From NCBI GenBank assembly GCA_002373505.1, contig DFKE01000017.1, forward strand, positions 479,928 to 543,927: a stretch of DNA of 64,000 bases. Direction: 5' to 3'. Each line of letters begins with the position of its first letter. Within the stretch, counting starts at the first letter, position 1. Shown here piece after piece: positions 60,470 through 64,000 of the stretch. The notes beneath the pieces are model-generated. The model saw nothing but the letters and a program-made list of their open reading frames with translations, was not told where the DNA came from and made no database searches. The stretch comes from Bacteroidales bacterium UBA3653. Its GTDB lineage: Bacteria > Bacteroidota > Bacteroidia > Bacteroidales > Paludibacteraceae. A program made the translations under genes and the position numbers.

Positions 60470-61813
60470 ATGCAAATCTGTCTGAAAAATGCAGCAGGCT
60501 TTGTTGAAGCCACTGCGTTAAAACAACTGGAGTCTCAAACAGAGGCAGCAAACCTCTTGTTGGAAAACGGCCAAGGAGCCGGCAATGATTACATCGGATG
60601 GGTACATCTCCCCTCCTCTATTACGGATGAGTTTCTCGCCGAGATACAAGCTTCGGCTGATGAGTTACGCAAGCGTTGCGAGGTAGTGATTGTAGCAGGT
60701 ATCGGAGGTTCGTATCTGGGTGCCCGCGCTGTGAATGAGGCATTGAGTTCGGCTTTTGACGCCTTCGCAGCCAAAGACCGCAAGAACCCGTATGTCGTTT
60801 ATGCCGGCAACAATATCGGAGAGGATTATCTGGCAGAACTGATGGAGTTTATCTCTGACAAACAGTTCGGAATCATCAACATCTCCAAATCCGGCACCAC
60901 GACAGAGACCGCGCTGGCATTCCGTCTTTTGAAGACCATGCTGGAGAAACAGGTAGGCAAAGAGGAAGCCAAGCATCGTATCGTAGCCGTTACCGACCGC
61001 GCGAAAGGCGCTCTCCGCAGCCTCGCCACGAAAGAGGGCTACAAGACCTTCGTTATCCCTGATAACGTAGGCGGCCGCTTCTCCGTTCTCACGCCGGTAG
61101 GTCTGCTGCCGATTGCAGTAGCCGGAGGCGACATCAAAGCCCTCGTACGCGGCGCCCAGGATATGGAGAAAGCGACGGACATCAAAGTGCCGTACGCAGA
61201 GAACCCGGCATGCCAATATGCAGCTATGCGTAACGCACTCTACCAGAGCGGCAAGAAGATAGAGATCCTCGTCAACTTCAACCCGAAACTGCATTATTTC
61301 AGCGAGTGGTGGAAACAACTGTACGGCGAATCGGAGGGAAAAGACCACAAGGCTATTTTCCCGGCTTCCGTGGATTTCACAACGGATCTGCACTCTATGG
61401 GTCAGTGGATCCAAGACGGCGAGCGTACGATCTTCGAGACCGTGATCTCCATTGAGAAAGCCAACAAGACCGTTCTTGTTCCGGAGGATAAAGAGAACCT
61501 CGACGGCCTCAATTTCCTCGCAGGCAAGCGTGTGGATGAAGTCAATAAAATGGCAGAGTTGGGAACCCAGTTAGCCCATGTGGACGGCGGCGTGCCCAAT
61601 ATCCATATCAGTTTTGAAAAAATAGACGAGTACAATATCGGCCAGTTCATCTATTTCTTCGAGCGCGGTTGCGGTATCTCGGGCTATGTTCTGGGCGTCA
61701 ATCCGTTTAACCAACCCGGCGTAGAGGCGTACAAGAAGAACATGTTCGCATTGCTCAACAAACCGGGCTACGAAGCAGAAAGCAAGGCTATTCAGGCCCG
61801 GCTGCAGAAATAA
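60470..61813 (+). CDS. pgi: Glucose-6-phosphate isomerase
   Basis: Interconverts glucose 6-phosphate and fructose 6-phosphate; 447 residues, the short bacterial form of the SIS-fold enzyme. Motifs: VAGIGGSYLGARAVNEAL, INISKSGTTTETALAF, the PGI signature regions DNVGGRFSVLTPVGLLP and QLYGESEGKDHKAIFPASVDFTTDLHSMGQ, and the C-terminal catalytic lysine in FNQPGVEAYKKNM. Confidence 0.97.
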   Translation: MQICLKNAAGFVEATALKQLESQTEAANLLLENGQGAGNDYIGWVHLPSSITDEFLAEIQASADELRKRCEVVIVAGIGGSYLGARAVNEALSSAFDAFAAKDRKNPYVVYAGNNIGEDYLAELMEFISDKQFGIINISKSGTTTETALAFRLLKTMLEKQVGKEEAKHRIVAVTDRAKGALRSLATKEGYKTFVIPDNVGGRFSVLTPVGLLPIAVAGGDIKALVRGAQDMEKATDIKVPYAENPACQYAAMRNALYQSGKKIEILVNFNPKLHYFSEWWKQLYGESEGKDHKAIFPASVDFTTDLHSMGQWIQDGERTIFETVISIEKANKTVLVPEDKENLDGLNFLAGKRVDEVNKMAELGTQLAHVDGGVPNIHISFEKIDEYNIGQFIYFFERGCGISGYVLGVNPFNQPGVEAYKKNMFALLNKPGYEAESKAIQARLQK

Positions 61814-61846
61814 CCGATTGTATAACCAAAAATCGTAAAACAAAAG

Positions 61847-62278
61847 ATGAAACGTATTAGTGTTGCAGTCATACTTCTGAGTATGCTTTGTCTGGGTGTT
61901 TTCGCCCGCGGGAAACAACCTGTTGCCTTGAAAAATCTGCCGGACCCCGTTAAACAGGAGGTATTGAAGAGTTTCCAGGAGAGCGATATCCAGTTTATTA
62001 CCGTTGAGAAAAAATTCCGCAATTATGAATACACATTCATGATAGCGGACGGAACGAAAGCAGAGTACGACCAAAATGGCCAACTGAGCAAGATCGAGAA
62101 TCAGAACGGCGTAGCAGAGAAGTTTCTGCCCGAAGCGATCACGGAATACATCAAGGAGATTCTACCCAATGCGATTGTTACGGAATACGAGAAAGACCAC
62201 ATACAGAAAGTGGAACTGAACAACGATATGGAGCTGGTCTTCAGCAAGAGAGGCAAGTTCATCCGTATTGAAGACTAA
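61847..62278 (+). CDS. PepSY-like periplasmic protein
   Basis: 143 residues with a signal peptide (MKRISVAVILLSMLCLGVFA). Two PepSY-like repeats of the putative beta-lactamase-inhibitor-like family: LPDPVKQEVLKSFQESDIQFITVEKKFRNYEYTFMI and LPEAITEYIKEILPNAIVTEYEKD-HIQKVEL. Common in Bacteroidota; function unknown. 33 bp after pgi, probably on the same transcript, and followed by a bidirectional terminator. Confidence 0.82.
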   Translation: MKRISVAVILLSMLCLGVFARGKQPVALKNLPDPVKQEVLKSFQESDIQFITVEKKFRNYEYTFMIADGTKAEYDQNGQLSKIENQNGVAEKFLPEAITEYIKEILPNAIVTEYEKDHIQKVELNNDMELVFSKRGKFIRIED

Positions 62279-62301
62279 TCCCGGCTTGGTTTTCTCCGAA
62301 A

Positions 62302-62340
62302 CAAAAATCGGCACTCCTGTTATCAGAGTGTCGATTTTTG
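62302..62340. terminator. Bidirectional terminator
   Basis: CAAAAATCG-CACTC / GAGTG-CGATTTTTG stem between convergent genes; it overlaps the last codons of the minus-strand gene (stop at 62323). Confidence 0.8.
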
Positions 62341-63588
62341 TATGCTCACGCCGACGAGTCTCTCATATCTGGATCCGAACGGTCGCCAATAGACATAGAC
62401 GGCATATTCATTCTCCGTCTGCCAATAACTGCCGTCCGTTCGCTGAGTGGTAGTTGTATTGGCTTTCGGGCTTCGGCTTTCGCCCTTCGGCTCCTTGGGT
62501 ACAAACCAATACTGATAATCATACCCACCCTGTTTGACGAGCGCAGTAAGCCAGTAGCACTTGGCGTCGTTGTCATATTGCATCCGGTTGCGCAGGCTCA
62601 TTTCGTTGCAGAAAATATCTCCTCCCACATATACAGCCCCGTCAAACCAAGGCTTCTCCGCCGGAAGCGTCCAATACACCCACATGTATTCCGCCTCCGT
62701 GTCGCTGTCTGATGTACGTTCGGCGTTCACAACAAAGCGTCCGTCCGAATCAAACTCATGGATATACTGGCCGCTTGCGATCTCGTTAGGCAAAAGAATC
62801 GCATGGTAGTCACCCACCTCGTAGAACACGCGGTCAATGCCATAGCCGGCGTAGAAACAGGAGAAAGCGTCGAAATGGTGATACTCGTTTCCCGCTTCAA
62901 AAATGAGGTTTTTATTATTGATATACCGCAGACGCTTGGGTTCAATAAATGTAGGCTGCGTGAGCGTTACGGCATTGTCCGTCCTGTTGTTCTGGGTCAC
63001 TACCAGTCGAAATTCAGAGGGTTGGAAAGTAATATCTGCCTTCTGCATATCCAGATCAATATCCACTTGCTGGTATCTCCCGTTAAACTCAATATCCGTG
63101 TGGCTCCGCACTTGGGCATCTATCTTCACTATCGGCTCAACCACACAGAAATCGATCTCCGCCACCTTGTTCTCCGGATTGCCGTCCTCGTATATCGAAA
63201 GGCGGTAATTGCCGCTCTTGGTCAGTGCCATGTCTTCGTTCGGGAAATCAAACCAATAATGCGTATATTCGCGGCTGGTATTGAGAGAATGTTCATACTC
63301 GGTTATATCCTGCGTCGTAAACCCTCTAAGATATTCTCCGCTGAGCAATTCGCTATTGAGCATATGCACACTATAGGTGTATAGATGCACATCGTGGCTC
63401 ATCTCGTCAAAAGAGATATGCAATGTGTTCTCCGGATCTGTACCATCAATGATGCCGTTATCAAGACTCAGCAATTTACGTTCCACACGAAGCGTACGTA
63501 TCTGCTCGTTGAGCACACGGGAATGTGTTTGGGCAAAAGATCCTATACAGAGGGTTAACAAAAATAGTATAGCACCGATTTTCTTCAT
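62323..63588 (-). CDS. Type IX secretion plug-family protein (DUF5103)
   Basis: 421 residues from ATG 63588, signal peptide MKKIGAILFLLTLCIGSFAQ. The extracytoplasmic body has DUF5103 features: LRGFTTQDITEYEHSLNT, YTHYWFDFPN, SGNYRLSIYEDG, FYAGYGIDRVFYEVGDYHAI and the end block ENEYAVYVYWRPFGSRYERLVGV. Plug is a periplasmic-side component that closes the SprA channel of the T9SS in studied systems, fitting the T9SS substrates at 26-34 kb. A five-unit heptamer repeat codes for PKEPKGESRSPKAN just before the normally conserved GSYWQTENEY block. Confidence 0.85.
   Translation of the reverse strand: MKKIGAILFLLTLCIGSFAQTHSRVLNEQIRTLRVERKLLSLDNGIIDGTDPENTLHISFDEMSHDVHLYTYSVHMLNSELLSGEYLRGFTTQDITEYEHSLNTSREYTHYWFDFPNEDMALTKSGNYRLSIYEDGNPENKVAEIDFCVVEPIVKIDAQVRSHTDIEFNGRYQQVDIDLDMQKADITFQPSEFRLVVTQNNRTDNAVTLTQPTFIEPKRLRYINNKNLIFEAGNEYHHFDAFSCFYAGYGIDRVFYEVGDYHAILLPNEIASGQYIHEFDSDGRFVVNAERTSDSDTEAEYMWVYWTLPAEKPWFDGAVYVGGDIFCNEMSLRNRMQYDNDAKCYWLTALVKQGGYDYQYWFVPKEPKGESRSPKANTTTTQRTDGSYWQTENEYAVYVYWRPFGSRYERLVGVSIQKSTL
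62461..62495. repeat. In-frame heptamer array in plug-family gene (GGCTTTC family)
   Basis: GGCTTTC, GGGCTTC, GGCTTTC, GCCCTTC, GGCTCCT: five exact 7-bp registers. Confidence 0.9.
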
Positions 63589-63610
63589 GTGTTTTGAACT
63601 GTTTCGGTTG

Positions 63611-63641
63611 CAAAGGTACAAAAATTATACCACATATGCAA
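63611..63641 (-). promoter_or_regulatory. Promoter of plug-family gene
   Basis: Minus strand: TTGCATATGTGG (first base 63641) and TACCTTTG (first base 63618), 23 bp apart. Confidence 0.8.
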
Positions 63642-63658
63642 AATAATTGCAAAAAAAT

Positions 63659-63689
63659 TTGCATATATCAAAAAAAAGCAGTACTTTTG
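63659..63689 (+). promoter_or_regulatory. Promoter of tRNA-Thr
   Basis: TTGCATATATCA at 63659 and TACTTTTG at 63682, 23 bp apart. Confidence 0.8.
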
Positions 63690-63710
63690 CACCCGCTTTT
63701 GCACTTCCAA

Positions 63711-63765
<55 letters not shown>

Positions 63766-63783
<18 letters not shown>

Positions 63784-64000
63784 CAAAGGGAGAAGACGGT
63801 CGTCTTCTCCCTTGCCATTCCAAGGACTCAAAGCCGGGGGTTCTTAGCCCCATAAGGGGGCACGATTATTGCACAGATGTGCAATGCCCGAGTCCGGGAA
63901 GTGGCTCAAAGGGAGAAGACGGTCGTCTTCTCCCTTGCCATTCCAAGGACTCAAATCCGGGGGTTCTTAGCCCCAAAGGGGCACGATTATTGCACCGATG
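63766..64000 (+). repeat. tRNA-Thr 3'-end repeat array (continues past window)
   Basis: The tRNA's 3' part CGAGTCCGGGAAGTGGCT (63766) recurs at 63889, period 123 bp. Each unit then has a perfect 12-bp hairpin AAGGGAGAAGAC-GGTC (63786-63813; 63909-63936), an imperfect inverted copy of the tRNA end (GCCATTCCAAGGACTC, 63814 and 63937), and the core module CTTAGCCCC...GGGGCACGATTATTGC with an ATTGCAC/GTGCAAT hairpin (63843-63885; 63966 to the edge). The core matches that behind tRNA-Ala. Confidence 0.95.

Overview
The window is chromosomal DNA from a member of the Bacteroidota, most likely an uncultured Bacteroidales. The evidence is direct: at least 17 promoters match the Bacteroidota vegetative form (TTG near -33 and TAnnTTTG near -7), two giant secreted proteins carry type IX secretion (T9SS) C-terminal sorting domains, a T9SS plug-family protein is present, and the enzyme set (PPDK, H+/Na+-pyrophosphatase, NADP-GDH, AddAB-type helicase/nuclease pair) is typical of gut-type Bacteroidales. 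No prophage, transposase, rRNA or CRISPR array was seen. The genus cannot be named from what is visible.

Layout. 1-5.7 kb (minus strand): guanine deaminase (cut by the window edge), a GtrA-like membrane protein, alaS, pdxA and a nitroreductase. 6.2-14.3 kb: an MtaB-type tRNA methylthiotransferase (+) faces an HPr-kinase-like protein and an AddB/AddA-like pair (-). 14.6-23.6 kb (+): D-2-hydroxyacid dehydrogenase, lipoprotein, peptidase T, gcvT, patatin-like hydrolase, TetR regulator and two paralogous acyl-CoA synthetases; hppA faces them. 26.4-34.6 kb: an operon of two large modular T9SS-secreted surface proteins flanking an outer-membrane barrel. 34.7-35.1 kb: tRNA-Ala with an unusual 3'-end repeat, then ppdK. 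38.0-39.4 kb: AbiE-type toxin-antitoxin pair. 39.5-42.7 kb: lipoprotein, truncated YdeI-like protein, DUF1295 protein and CDF metal exporter. 42.7-50.1 kb: TolC/HlyD/two ABC-2 permeases/SDR, then a UmuC-like polymerase and a SprT-like protein. 50.1-57.3 kb (-): SIMPL protein, Na/Pi transporter, receiver/ATP-grasp fusion and gdhA. 57.9-62.3 kb (+): lysS, gpsA, pgi and a PepSY-like protein; then the T9SS plug-family protein (-) and tRNA-Thr with its own 3'-end repeat.

Three repeat systems cut across this ordinary gene content and are the main reason to look again. (1) Both tRNA genes are followed by tandem units in which the tRNA's own 3' half is copied downstream. Each unit also has an imperfect inverted copy of that 3' half and a core hairpin module shared by the two loci (TTCTTAGCCCC...GGGGCACGATTATTGC). 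The arrangement recalls the E. coli tyrT repeats but the core is different. (2) About twenty short tandem arrays with a strict 7-bp period (a few with 8, 10, 11 or 15 bp) lie at gene junctions, where they often supply the stop or start codon, or sit in frame inside conserved enzymes at variable loops. (3) A small G/C palindrome (CCTCCCC-n-GGGGAGG type) occurs once between genes and twice in frame inside genes. A cluster of five evenly sized stem-loops (52.65-52.81 kb) and a 42-bp repeat that copies the end of gdhA are further unexplained structures.

Promoters are very uniform: the distance from the first base of the -33 TTG to the first base of TAnnTTTG is 23 bp in every case measured, and the upstream box extends to a TTGCRTATRT-like sequence.
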